NCBI RefSeq assembly: GCF_002869965.1
Contig: NZ_PEBS01000022.1
Coordinates: forward strand, 1-64,000
Length of the DNA: 64,000 bases
Reading direction: 5' to 3'
DNA from: Janthinobacterium sp. ROICE36
GTDB lineage: Bacteria > Pseudomonadota > Gammaproteobacteria > Burkholderiales > Burkholderiaceae_D
Position numbers and translations under genes: made by a program. Below, one piece after another: positions 28,986-37,209 of this stretch. The notes beneath the pieces were generated by a model. That model made no database searches, had not been told where the DNA came from, and worked only from the letters and a program-made list of their open reading frames with translations. The first letter of the stretch is position 1, and every line of letters starts with the position of its first letter.

Positions 28986-29570
28986 TTATTGGGGCGGCTG
29001 CGTGGCCGCCCGCATGACCTGCTCAAGCACGGCATTCACGCGCGGAATTACCACGCGCTGGCTGATGGCCATCGATTCGGCCGACAGTTGCGACATGCTG
29101 GCCAGCATCTTGCGTCCCAGCGGCGTCTTGTAGAAGGCCGTCAGCTGCTCGACTTCCGGCACCGTGTAAAAGCGCGCGTACAGGGAAACCATTTCGGCGC
29201 TCAGCTCATCGATCAGGGTCGGGTCGGCCAGCACCTGCGTCAGGGTGGCGATGGCAACAGGGATTTCTTCCTCGGCGCTGGCCATCGCGCGCGCCTTGCG
29301 CTGCTCATCCAGCTTCGGGTTGCTGCTGATTTGCTGCTGCGCCGACTGGCGAATCATGGCCGGCACCGATTGCAGCATCTGGTCGAAGATGCTGCGCGTG
29401 AGCTGCGGGAACTGCATCGCGTCGAGCATGCGCCGCACGGCCACTTTCATGGCGGGGCTGGGCGCCACCTGGCGGGCGGACGTGGCTTGCGCACTCTGGG
29501 CCAGGGCCGGCAGGGTCGCAAGGAAGGCCAGCGAAAACGCGGCGAAGAAGGTGGCGACGATTTTTCTCAT
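28986..29570 (-). CDS. Exported DUF2059 domain protein
   Basis: A 194-residue protein with signal peptide MRKIVATFFAAFSLAFLATLPALAQ. The rest is helical; the segment with YARFYTVPEVEQLTAFYKTP (residues about 130-150) is the hallmark of DUF2059, found in many proteobacterial periplasmic proteins of unknown role. The start at 29570 is fixed by the signal peptide; the frame is open a further 34 codons. It lies between gyrA and serC, an arrangement conserved in this family. Confidence 0.88.
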   Translation of the reverse strand: MRKIVATFFAAFSLAFLATLPALAQSAQATSARQVAPSPAMKVAVRRMLDAMQFPQLTRSIFDQMLQSVPAMIRQSAQQQISSNPKLDEQRKARAMASAEEEIPVAIATLTQVLADPTLIDELSAEMVSLYARFYTVPEVEQLTAFYKTPLGRKMLASMSQLSAESMAISQRVVIPRVNAVLEQVMRAATQPPQ

Positions 29571-29677
29571 GGCATGCGGGACTTTACAAAAGAGGGGAAC
29601 TACCTGGGGGTACGCAGGCTGGCGCTGCGAATGGCGCGCCAACAGCAATTGGGGCTCCCGAAAGAGCCCCAATCATC

Positions 29678-32371
29678 TTACTCGGGCTGGGCCGGATCAA
29701 CAGGATCAACAGGATCGGCTGGTTCAGCCGCTGCCGGCGCAGCTGCGGCCTCCAGGCCCGCCTCCGTCGTCAGCTCGACTTCGTCGATATCCGTTTCCAC
29801 CACGCGCTGCAGGCCGGACAGCTTGGTGCCATCTTCCACGGCGATCAGGGTCACGCCCTGCGTCGCGCGGCCCATCTCGCGGATTTCCGACACGCGGGTA
29901 CGGATCAGCACGCCACCGGTGGTGATCAGCATGATTTCATCGGTGGTGTCGACCAGGGTCGCGGCAACCACTTTACCGTTGCGCTCGCTGGTCTGGATGG
30001 CGATCATGCCTTTCGTGCCACGGCCATGGCGCGTGTACTCGGTGATCGGCGTACGCTTGCCATAACCGTTTTCGGTTGCCGTCAGCACCGACTGTTGCTC
30101 GTTCTCGGCCACCAGCAGGGCGATCACGTGCTGGCCTTCTTCCAGGTTCATGCCGCGCACGCCGCGCGCCGTGCGGCCCATCGGACGCACATCGTTTTCA
30201 TCGAAGCGCACTGCCTTGCCCGAATCGGAGAACAGCATCACGTCGTGCTGGCCATCGGTCAGCGCGGCGCCGATCAGGAAGTCGCCGTCGTCCAGGTCGA
30301 CCGCGATGATGCCGGCCTTGCGTGGATTGCTGAAGTCCTTCAGCGGCGTCTTTTTCACGGTACCGAGGCTGGTCGACATGAACACGTAATGGTCTTCCGG
30401 GAACGTGCGGTTCTCGCCCGACAACGGCAGGATCACGGTGATCTTTTCGTTGTCCTGCAGCGGGAACATGTTGACGATCGGCTTGCCGCGCGAATTGCGC
30501 GAGCCTTGCGGCACTTCCCACACTTTCAGCCAGTACATGCGACCACGATCCGAGAAGCACAGGATGTAGTCGTGCGTGTTGGCGATGAACAGCTGGTCGA
30601 TCCAGTCTTCCTCTTTGGTCGCCATGGCCTGCTTGCCCCGTCCGCCGCGTTTCTGCGCGCGGTATTCGGAAATCGGCTGCGCCTTCATGTAACCGGTGTG
30701 CGACAGGGTCACGACCATGTCTTGCGGCGTGATCAGGTCTTCCGTTTCCAGGTCGGTCGCATTGAGCTCGATCTGCGAGCGGCGCACGTCCTTGTTGCCG
30801 GCGCCGTATTCGTTCTTCGCCACCGTCATTTCATCGGTAATGATGACGGTGACGCGTTCCGGCTTGGCCAGGATGTCGAGCAAGTCGGCGATATGTTCCA
30901 TCACGTCCTTGTACTCGTTGACGATCTTGTCCTGCTCCAGGCCGGTCAGGCGTTGCAAACGCATCTGCAAGATTTCCTGCGCCTGGTCGTCCGACAGCTT
31001 GTACAGGCCATCCGTTTGCATGCCGTAGTGTTTCGGCAGGTTTTCCGGACGGTAGGCATCGATGCCGCCTGGCGTCGTGCCGTCGCCCGTGCGGGCCAGC
31101 ATTTCGCGCACCACGGACGAATCCCAGGCCTTGGCCATCAGCTCGACCTTGGCGATCGGCGGCGTCGGCGCGGCCTTGATGATGGCGATGAAGTCATCGA
31201 TATTGGCCAGCGCGACAGCCAGGCCTTCGAGCACGTGGCCCCGTTCGCGCGCCTTGCGCAGTTCGAACACGGTACGGCGCGTGACCACTTCGCGGCGGTG
31301 CGACAGGAAGCATTGCAGCATCTGCTTGAGGTTCAGCAGCTTCGGCTGGCCATCGACCAGGGCCACCATGTTCATGCCGAAGGTATCTTGCAACTGGGTC
31401 TGCTTGTACAGGTTGTTCAGCACCACTTCCGGTACTTCGCCCCGTTTCAGCTCGATCACCACGCGCATGCCCGACTTGTCGGATTCGTCGCGGATGTCGG
31501 AAATGCCGTCGAGCTTCTTGTCGCGCACGTTCTCGGCGATGCGTTCCAGCAAGGATTTCTTGTTGACCTGGAATGGCAGCTCGTCGACGATGATGGCGAT
31601 GCGGCCGCCATCCTTGCCGTATTCTTCGAAGTGGGTCTTGGCGCGCATCACCACGCGGCCGCGGCCCGTACGGTAGCCGTCGCGCACGCCCGACACGCCA
31701 TAGATGATGCCGGCGGTAGGGAAATCGGGGGCGGGAATGATCTCGATCAATTCATCGATCGTGCACTCGGGGTTGCGCAGCACGTACAGCGCGCCGTCGA
31801 TCACTTCGGTGATGTTGTGTGGCGGAATGTTCGTCGCCATGCCGACGGCGATACCGGACGAGCCATTGATCAGCAGGTTCGGGATACGCGTCGGCAAGAC
31901 CGTCGGCTCCTTTTCCTTGCCATCGTAGTTGGGCTGGAAGTCGACGGTGTCCTTGTCGATATCGGCCAGCAGTTCGCCGGCGATCTTGTCCAGGCGGCAC
32001 TCGGTGTAACGCATCGCCGCAGCGCCATCGCCGTCGACGGAACCGAAGTTGCCCTGGCCATCGACGAGCATGTAGCGCAGCGAAAAATCTTGCGCCATAC
32101 GCACCAGTGTGTCGTAGATCGAGGCATCGCCGTGGGGATGGTATTTACCCATGGTTTCGCCGACCACGCGGGCGCACTTGACGTAAGGGCGGTTCCACAC
32201 GTTATTCATTTCATGCATCGCGAACAAGACGCGGCGGTGCACTGGCTTCAAGCCATCACGCGCATCGGGCAAGGCGCGACCGACGATCACGCTCATGGCG
32301 TAATCGAGGTAGCTCTTGCGCATCTCTTCTTCGAGGGAAATAGGAATTGTTTCTTTTGCGAATTGATCCAT
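29678..32371 (-). CDS. gyrA: DNA gyrase subunit A
   Basis: An 897-residue type II topoisomerase subunit. The cleavage domain contains [20 protein letters not shown], and the catalytic Tyr is in [10 protein letters not shown] (near residue 122). The C-terminal half holds the DNA-wrapping beta-pinwheel with the GyrA-box QKRGGRGKQ. The tail is acidic and Ala/Pro-rich ([13 protein letters not shown]). At position 83 (E. coli numbering, which is the same here) Ala replaces Ser, in the quinolone-resistance region GDASIYD. The start [12 protein letters not shown] is canonical. Confidence 0.97.
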   Translation of the reverse strand: MDQFAKETIPISLEEEMRKSYLDYAMSVIVGRALPDARDGLKPVHRRVLFAMHEMNNVWNRPYVKCARVVGETMGKYHPHGDASIYDTLVRMAQDFSLRYMLVDGQGNFGSVDGDGAAAMRYTECRLDKIAGELLADIDKDTVDFQPNYDGKEKEPTVLPTRIPNLLINGSSGIAVGMATNIPPHNITEVIDGALYVLRNPECTIDELIEIIPAPDFPTAGIIYGVSGVRDGYRTGRGRVVMRAKTHFEEYGKDGGRIAIIVDELPFQVNKKSLLERIAENVRDKKLDGISDIRDESDKSGMRVVIELKRGEVPEVVLNNLYKQTQLQDTFGMNMVALVDGQPKLLNLKQMLQCFLSHRREVVTRRTVFELRKARERGHVLEGLAVALANIDDFIAIIKAAPTPPIAKVELMAKAWDSSVVREMLARTGDGTTPGGIDAYRPENLPKHYGMQTDGLYKLSDDQAQEILQMRLQRLTGLEQDKIVNEYKDVMEHIADLLDILAKPERVTVIITDEMTVAKNEYGAGNKDVRRSQIELNATDLETEDLITPQDMVVTLSHTGYMKAQPISEYRAQKRGGRGKQAMATKEEDWIDQLFIANTHDYILCFSDRGRMYWLKVWEVPQGSRNSRGKPIVNMFPLQDNEKITVILPLSGENRTFPEDHYVFMSTSLGTVKKTPLKDFSNPRKAGIIAVDLDDGDFLIGAALTDGQHDVMLFSDSGKAVRFDENDVRPMGRTARGVRGMNLEEGQHVIALLVAENEQQSVLTATENGYGKRTPITEYTRHGRGTKGMIAIQTSERNGKVVAATLVDTTDEIMLITTGGVLIRTRVSEIREMGRATQGVTLIAVEDGTKLSGLQRVVETDIDEVELTTEAGLEAAAAPAAAEPADPVDPVDPAQPE

Positions 32372-33027
32372 TGGCGGTTCGACTGATCTCAGGCTGTGGT
32401 TAACTTATCTGTTACGCAATGTATGACGCAATACTGCATATCCTAGGCGGCTGTCGTCGTGGACGCCGCACCGCGCGCTGCTGGCGCGGCCCGGCTTCCA
32501 TGTCGCAGAGTGCCCGAGCAAATCGGCGAACTGGCGGCACGACCAGTACGCGTACCGCAGGGGTAGGTCCTGGCCATGTCGTGCCGTCGTGGCATTTGCT
32601 CGACACTCTTAACAGTCAAGCGCACGATTTTAGCATGCGCGCCCAGCTACCTGTACAAATTGGCCATGCCGACAATATTGACAGTTTGCACCGGCGCCGT
32701 GCACGCCGGCTTGTCGATAATGCACAATGGCCATACCAGTTCAAGACGATTGCCCTTCAACGTGGCAAAAAAAAGCGATCAATTGTTACAGATGCGTTAC
32801 AAATGGGCATTTTCGTTGCGCAAAAACAACGTGCGGTCTAAAATCGGGCAAGCTTTGATTTAACCACGGTCGTGCACCCCTGATGCGTGTGGCAAAATGA
32901 CTGGGAAGTTAATTGCTAGTTTCGCAATCTGAAACGAGCGCATATGGTCTACATGATAAAATCTTGGCACGTAGCACCAGTAGCGCAGTGTTGTTCTGCG
33001 GATATCACCCCCCGAAAGGAAAAAAGA
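32372..33027. other. Divergent non-coding region between gyrA and ompA
   Basis: These 656 bases separate divergent gyrA and the ompA-like gene. No open frame here has a convincing protein. A large inverted repeat lies at 32508-32608; the right half becomes AT-rich towards ompA, as expected for its promoter and leader. A TAAAAT hexamer at 32957-32962 may be the ompA -10 element, but no good -35 partner is seen. Confidence 0.55.
32508..32608. repeat. 101-bp imperfect inverted repeat upstream of gyrA
   Basis: The left arm (32508-32543) contains GAGTG, CGAGCAAAT and GGCACGAC; the right arm (32578-32608) contains their complements GTCGTGCC, ATTTGCTCG and CACTC in mirror order. The intervening 34 bases hold the palindrome GTACGCGTAC. 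An RNA from either strand would fold into a long stem. Confidence 0.65.
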
Positions 33028-33738
33028 ATGAATAAATTTGTAACGCTGTTTTTCGCTGCATCCGCAGTGATTGCTGGCTCGGCTTCGGCCCAAACCCCAA
33101 CCTCTCCACCATTCGCGCCAGTTACCACTGACATCAAAGCACCAAGCCCAAAAAGCGCTTACGTGCAAGATGCCCGCGGCGTGATCGTGCGCGATCCATT
33201 CGGTCTGTGCTGGCGCACCGGCTACTGGACACCTGCTGACGCGGTGCCAGGTTGCGACGTGCCACTGTGCGTCGAGCCAGAAACCCTGCAAGACGGCAAA
33301 TGCGTCGCTCCACCAGCGCCAGTCGTACCAGCACCGGCACCAGCCGTTGTCGTACCAGTACCAGTCGTCGTTGCTCCTACCTCGGAAAAAGTCAGCTTCG
33401 CTGCTGATGCATTCTTCGATTTCGACAAAGCTACGCTGAAGCCAGAAGGCAAAGCCAAGCTGGACGAGCTGACCGCACAACTGGGCGGCATCAATCTGGA
33501 AGTCATCATCGCTGTGGGTCACACCGACTCCGTCGGCACCGATGCTTACAACCAAAAACTGTCGGTACGTCGTGCTGATGCTGTCAAAGCCTACCTGGTC
33601 ACCAAAGGCGTTGAAAGCAACCGCGTGTACACCGAAGGCAAAGGCGAGAAACAACCTGTTGCTGATAACAAAACTGCCGAAGGCCGTGCGAAAAACCGTC
33701 GCGTGGAAATCGAAGTTGTTGGTACCCGCAACAAGTAA
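33028..33738 (+). CDS. OmpA-family outer membrane protein
   Basis: A 236-residue protein with signal peptide MNKFVTLFFAASAVIAGSASA. The N-terminal mature part (about 70 residues) is short, with three Cys in GLCWRTGYWTPADAVPGCD and DVPLC, and is too short for an eight-strand barrel. A Pro/Val/Ala linker (residues 95-120) leads to the OmpA C-terminal peptidoglycan-binding domain (ADAFFDFDKATLKPEGKAKL, GHTDSVGTDAYNQKLSVRRA and KNRRVEIE). AAAGGA precedes the start by about 8 bases. A strong terminator follows. Confidence 0.92.
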   Translation: MNKFVTLFFAASAVIAGSASAQTPTSPPFAPVTTDIKAPSPKSAYVQDARGVIVRDPFGLCWRTGYWTPADAVPGCDVPLCVEPETLQDGKCVAPPAPVVPAPAPAVVVPVPVVVAPTSEKVSFAADAFFDFDKATLKPEGKAKLDELTAQLGGINLEVIIAVGHTDSVGTDAYNQKLSVRRADAVKAYLVTKGVESNRVYTEGKGEKQPVADNKTAEGRAKNRRVEIEVVGTRNK

Positions 33739-33791
33739 TAGCTGAGCCCCTGGACTTGCCGCAAGTCATCGCGCAAGTCAAGGACAGCATG

Positions 33792-33819
33792 AAAAACCCC
33801 GCCAAGGCGGGGTTTTTTT
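33792..33819 (+). terminator. Intrinsic terminator of the ompA-like gene
   Basis: CCCCGCC (33797-33803) and GGCGGGG (33806-33812) form a tight stem followed by seven T. An A-run precedes it, so it may also stop antisense transcription. Confidence 0.9.
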
Positions 33820-33864
33820 CGTCCGTGGCTGCCCGATTGTAAAATTGCCGCTATTATTCGACCT

Positions 33865-34560
33865 ATGAACGCCGACCCTCTCGAAATCCAAAAATTCAGT
33901 GAGCTGGCCCACCGCTGGTGGGACCCCACTTCCGAGTTTCGTCCCTTGCACGAAATTAACCCCCTGCGTCTGGAATGGATCAACGCGAAAGTGCCGCTGG
34001 CCGGCAAGCGCGTGATCGACATCGGCTGCGGCGGCGGCATCCTGGCCGAATCGATGGCCCGCAAGGGTGCCGACGTGACGGGCATCGACCTGTCCGACAA
34101 AGCCCTGAAAGTGGCCGACCTGCACAGCCTGGAATCGGGCGCCAAGGTACGCTACAAGCTGATCGCCGCCGAAGCCATGGCCGAGGAAGAGCCGGGCCAG
34201 TACGACGTCGTAACCTGCATGGAAATGCTCGAGCACGTGCCGGACCCCGCCGCCATCGTCAAGGCCTGCGCCACCCTGGTCAAGCCGGGCGGCCACATCT
34301 TCCTGTCGACCCTGAACCGCAACCCGAAAGCGTATCTGTTCGCCATCCTGGGTGCCGAATACCTGCTGCGTTTGCTGCCGAAAGGCACGCACGACTATGA
34401 CAAATTCATCACCCCGGCCGAACTGTCGCAATATGCGCGCAGCGCCGGCCTGGACATCAACAGCATGCGCGGCATGGGCTACAATCCGCTGACCAAGATT
34501 TACTCACTTAATAGCGATACCAGCGTCAATTATCTGGTGGCCTGCACCCGTCCACTGTAA
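33865..34560 (+). CDS. ubiG: Ubiquinone biosynthesis O-methyltransferase
   Basis: A 231-residue class I SAM-dependent methyltransferase that performs both O-methylations of ubiquinone synthesis. The SAM motif is [20 protein letters not shown] (near residue 49). The early [20 protein letters not shown] and the LEHVPDP post-motif are typical of UbiG. The length is normal. It is followed by a terminator-like hairpin and gph, a common neighbour of ubiG. Confidence 0.95.
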   Translation: MNADPLEIQKFSELAHRWWDPTSEFRPLHEINPLRLEWINAKVPLAGKRVIDIGCGGGILAESMARKGADVTGIDLSDKALKVADLHSLESGAKVRYKLIAAEAMAEEEPGQYDVVTCMEMLEHVPDPAAIVKACATLVKPGGHIFLSTLNRNPKAYLFAILGAEYLLRLLPKGTHDYDKFITPAELSQYARSAGLDINSMRGMGYNPLTKIYSLNSDTSVNYLVACTRPL

Positions 34561-34573
34561 CCATCACGCACAA

Positions 34574-34599
34574 TAAAGGCGGCTACGGCCGCCATTTTT
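34574..34599 (+). terminator. Intrinsic terminator between ubiG and gph
   Basis: GGCGGC (34578-34583) and GCCGCC (34588-34593) around a 4-base loop, followed by ATTTTT. It lies 13 bases after the ubiG stop. Confidence 0.7.
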
Positions 34600-34627
34600 C
34601 GTTCCTACTTGACACACTTTGCCCGCC

Positions 34628-35332
34628 ATGATCACAGACCATCTGCCAGCCCCGCGCGCCATCCTGTTCGACCTCGACGGCACCCTGGCCGACACCGCGC
34701 CCGACCTGGCAGCGGCCATCAATCTGCTGCGCGCGCGCGCCGGCCTGGCGCCGACCCCGTATGACATCCTGCGCCCCACGGCCTCGGCCGGCGCGCGCGG
34801 CATGATAGTCGCGTCGTATGGCATCGGCCCAGGCGAAAGCGGCTACGAAGCCCTGAAAGACGGCTTCCTGAACAATTACGAAGCGGCCCTGGCCGTGCAA
34901 AGCCATTTATTCGACGGCATCCCCGCCCTGCTCGACGGCTTGACCGCCCTGGGCCTGGCCTGGGGTGTGGTCACCAACAAGGCCGCCCGCTTCACCGACC
35001 CGCTGGTGGGCCAGATCGGCCTGGGCGCGGCCGGCTGCGTGATCTCGGGCGACACCATGGCGCACCCGAAACCGCACCCCGCCCCCTTGCTGGAAGCGGC
35101 GCGCCGCCTGGCATTGCAGCCAGAGGAATGCTGGTACGTGGGCGACGACCTGCGCGACATCCAGGCCGGCCGCGCCGCCGGCATGCGCACGGTCGCCTGC
35201 GCCTGGGGCTACTGCGGCCCCGTCGAGCCGCAACACTGGAATGCCGACCATTTGCTGGACACGCCACTGACCCTGCTGGAGCTGGTCAGCGCGGTGGTGA
35301 AGGCGGCACAGGCGCGGCAACTGGCGGCTTGA
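34628..35332 (+). CDS. gph: Phosphoglycolate phosphatase (HAD family)
   Basis: A 234-residue haloacid dehalogenase-like phosphatase. The nucleophile motif is ILFDLDGTLADTAPD (near residue 12), motif II is GVVTNKAARF (near 115), and motif III/IV lies in HPKPHPAPLLEAARRL and CWYVGDDLRDIQAGRAAGM. It removes 2-phosphoglycolate formed by DNA repair or oxidation. A TTG at 34619 is an alternative start; ATG 34628 gives the usual short N-terminus. It lies downstream of ubiG as in many proteobacteria. Confidence 0.92.
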   Translation: MITDHLPAPRAILFDLDGTLADTAPDLAAAINLLRARAGLAPTPYDILRPTASAGARGMIVASYGIGPGESGYEALKDGFLNNYEAALAVQSHLFDGIPALLDGLTALGLAWGVVTNKAARFTDPLVGQIGLGAAGCVISGDTMAHPKPHPAPLLEAARRLALQPEECWYVGDDLRDIQAGRAAGMRTVACAWGYCGPVEPQHWNADHLLDTPLTLLELVSAVVKAAQARQLAA

Positions 35333-35341
35333 TGCACTTCA

Positions 35342-35358
35342 CTTTCCGCTGCGGAAAG
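35342..35358. repeat. Short perfect hairpin after gph
   Basis: CTTTCCGC and GCGGAAAG are separated by one base. Directly after it comes a second, longer palindrome. There is no T-run. Confidence 0.4.
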
Positions 35359-35360
35359 CT

Positions 35361-35387
35361 GGGGTCTGACCCGACGGGTCAGACCCC
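35361..35387. repeat. 27-bp palindrome with 12-bp perfect arms
   Basis: GGGGTCTGACCC (35361-35372) and GGGTCAGACCCC (35376-35387) surround a GAC loop. It lies between gph and ssrA. The lack of a T-run argues against a normal terminator; it looks like a member of a repetitive palindrome family. Confidence 0.65.
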
Positions 35388-35434
35388 TTACGCCGATGGC
35401 GCGAATGCATCATGCAAGAGTGTGAAGATTGCGC

Positions 35435-35440
35435 TACAAT
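35435..35440 (+). promoter_or_regulatory. -10 element of ssrA
   Basis: TACAAT ends 11 bases before the mature 5' end of tmRNA. The -35 region (ATGCAA near 35412) is weak. Confidence 0.5.
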
Positions 35441-35451
35441 GAAGGTTCTGT

Positions 35452-35812
35452 GGGGACGACCTGGTTTCGACGTGGGTTGCAAAGCAGCGCAGGGCATACC
35501 GAGGGCGGGCTACCTCGTAAATACAACCTGAAAAAACTTAACTGCAAACGATAACTCGTACGCACTGGCAGCTTAATTGCTGTTAGCTCTAGAACACCTC
35601 GTCCCTGGGGTGGGCCGTCAAAAGCTCTAGAGTCATTTACAGGGACTCGTCTGATGCTGGGTTACTTAGCGTCCGACTAAATAATAGGTAACTCGCTTGC
35701 CCATAACGTGCACATCCGTGCTGGCTGAGTTAAATTAAATGATAGTGCTAAGTATGTAGAACTGTCTGTAGAGTGCTTGCGGACGCGGGTTCGATTCCCG
35801 CCGTCTCCACCA
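35452..35812 (+). ncRNA. ssrA: Transfer-messenger RNA (tmRNA)
   Basis: About 361 bases, starting GGGGACGACCTGG and ending GGTTCGATTCCCGCC GTCTCCACCA, whose ends pair into the tRNA-Ala-like acceptor stem, with the T-arm visible and CCA encoded. The resume codon is GCA at 35544 and the tag reads A-N-D-N-S-Y-A-L-A-A then TAA at 35574-35576. Together with SmpB it rescues stalled ribosomes and marks their products for proteolysis. It is one-piece, not permuted. A strong terminator follows. Confidence 0.97.
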
Positions 35813-35814
35813 CT

Positions 35815-35866
35815 GAATAAATAAAAGGGCTTCCCCGTTTTGGCGGGGAGGCCCTTTTTATTTATT
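35815..35866 (+). terminator. Intrinsic terminator of ssrA
   Basis: A long stem: AAAAGGGCTTCCCCG pairs with CGGGGAGGCCCTTTTT around a short T/G loop. The outer AAATAAAT/ATTTATT arms extend it. Confidence 0.9.
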
Positions 35867-35916
35867 CCATGCATGCAGAACGCAGGCAGCGCATCCGCGT
35901 CCGGTACGGGCGCGGC

Positions 35917-35984
35917 GGTTTTGCGGGGCTTCGGCGAGCGCAGCTCGGCGCCGCAAAACCGGGTTGCGCTTGCAAGCGCAACCC
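35917..35984. repeat. Two adjacent palindromes downstream of ssrA
   Basis: GGTTTTGCGG (35917-35926) pairs with CCGCAAAACC (35951-35960) around a GC-rich core. A perfect 24-bp palindrome with half-site GGGTTGCGCTTG follows at 35961-35984. They lie between ssrA and the convergent HD-domain gene. Confidence 0.65.
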
Positions 35985-36095
35985 TCTCCGATTCGTCTGG
36001 CTAGCTTTTGCGCCGCAGGCGGTTTTTCCTAACAACAACATCAGCCGCTCAGGTCGTGTCCAAATGCATTCGGATACGATCCCGACATTCCAGAA

Positions 36096-36545
36096 TCATT
36101 GCTGCGATAGTAATCGCTTAATCGCCCTCCGATACTTTTCCACCCGCGCCAGATCCTTCTGCGTCGGCGCCCCTATCCTCGACAAATCGCTATTCTCGGC
36201 CAGATCAGCCAGCTTGACAGCCTTGCCAACCGGATCCAGCGCCGCGCGGGCGATGAAAGCCTCGTACGACTCGCCTTCAATCCTGGTCACGGCGCGCACG
36301 CCGTCGATGACTTCCTGGGAAAACCCTTCGCGCGCCAGGTCGGCGAAGGCGACTTTTCCGTCGCTGTCTTCCACCACATCATGCAGCACGGCAACGATCT
36401 GCTGGACGCCGGGGGCGACGCGCAGCATCACGCGCAAGGGGTGAAGTAGGTACGGCGCGCCACCCTTGTCCGTCTGGCCGGCATGGGTAACTGCGGCGAT
36501 TTCAATCGCGCGCTCCAGGGTGGCGCGTCTTGCGTGTTGATTCAT
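36096..36545 (-). CDS. HD-domain phosphohydrolase, RelA/SpoT hydrolase-like (MESH1 type)
   Basis: A 149-residue protein matching the hydrolase domain of SpoT-like enzymes: HAGQTDKGGAPYLLHPLRV (near residue 21), HDVVEDSDGK (near 55) and KLADLAENSD (near 110). These include the HD metal-binding pair and the ED motif. No synthetase, TGS or ACT domain is present, so it is a stand-alone small alarmone hydrolase type; ppGpp hydrolysis is an inference. AAGGAG lies 5 bases before the ATG at 36545, so the GTG at 36551 was rejected. Confidence 0.85.
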   Translation of the reverse strand: MNQHARRATLERAIEIAAVTHAGQTDKGGAPYLLHPLRVMLRVAPGVQQIVAVLHDVVEDSDGKVAFADLAREGFSQEVIDGVRAVTRIEGESYEAFIARAALDPVGKAVKLADLAENSDLSRIGAPTQKDLARVEKYRRAIKRLLSQQ

Positions 36546-36558
36546 GTTCACTCCTTGT

Positions 36559-36756
36559 TCACTCCACTTTGATTGCTGCCCCTGTTGCGCGCCAGCCGCG
36601 GCGCTGCAAATGACAAACGCTGGTGCACAGCAAGGCTGGCAACAATAAATTGAAGACAGGTATGCGCATCAGCAAACACAGCAGCAGGCCCAAGGCAAAA
36701 ATCGCCGGGCGCTGTTCGCGGCGCAACGCCGTTTGCTGTTCCACGCTGATCAGCAC
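36559..36756 (-). pseudogene. Possible remnant of a membrane protein (EI24/CysZ-like tail)
   Basis: A frame of 65 residues starting at GTG 36756, with a hydrophobic stretch (AIFALGLLLCLLMRIPVFNLLLPALL). The REQRPAIFALG...PVFNLLLPA pattern resembles the C-terminus of EI24/CysZ proteins. An in-frame TAA lies just upstream, and the start overlaps the end of the antitoxin-like gene, so most of the parent gene is missing. It might instead be a real small membrane protein. Confidence 0.35.
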
Positions 36757-37019
36757 CTTCGTGCCGAGGCCTTAGCCACGGCCAGCAGGCGCTCCGGACG
36801 GCTGGTGAGATCGCGTGCCAGGAAGGCCAGGAACTGCCCCAGCACCGTGTCATTGCCTGCGGAAGCGTCGGCGCGCGTCATGACCACTTCGCCATGCGGG
36901 CGAACGGAGTAGTGGATCTTGTCCCGCTTGCCCAACCGCAAGGCGCGACGCACGGTTTCCGGCACAGTGGTCTGGTAACGGTCGGTCGGCGTAGATTCGA
37001 TGTCGTGGATCGCGGCCAT
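36750..37019 (-). CDS. AbrB/PrlF-like antitoxin-type DNA-binding protein
   Basis: An 89-residue protein with a swapped-hairpin AbrB-type N-terminus: DRYQTTVPETVRRALRLGKR and KIHYSVRPHGEVVM (residues 12-48). The tail TVLGQFLAFLARDLTSRPERL is typical of the PrlF (SohA) antitoxins. The family normally ends with a further segment; here the last residues AVAKASARRC look out of frame. GGAGAG lies about 5 bases before the start. The partner toxin YhaV is not found downstream. Confidence 0.75.
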   Translation of the reverse strand: MAAIHDIESTPTDRYQTTVPETVRRALRLGKRDKIHYSVRPHGEVVMTRADASAGNDTVLGQFLAFLARDLTSRPERLLAVAKASARRC

Positions 37020-37209
37020 GATGCTCTCCGGTCAAAAATAGGAATACATGCATGGCAATGCGATTGCATTACCTTGCATTGCCGACTTCGCCCGGCCCCG
37101 CAAGATTCCGGGCAATACGTAGATGACACGCGAAGCAGGGGCGCAATAGCCCCATCCATCGCGTCAACGGCGTACACTGACTCCTTTTCCATCAACGCAT
37201 TGGTCTATC

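Noticed and set aside
30026-32386. A 786-codon plus-strand frame opposite gyrA
   Set aside because: gyrA is certain; the antisense peptide is His/Arg/Val-rich and motif-free, as expected for an antisense frame in GC-rich DNA.
32419-32863. Small open frames in the gyrA/ompA gap
   Set aside because: No ribosome binding sites, no protein-like composition, and the inverted repeat explains the local sequence better.
35341-35984. A CRISPR array near ssrA
   Set aside because: There are palindromes but no regularly spaced repeats.
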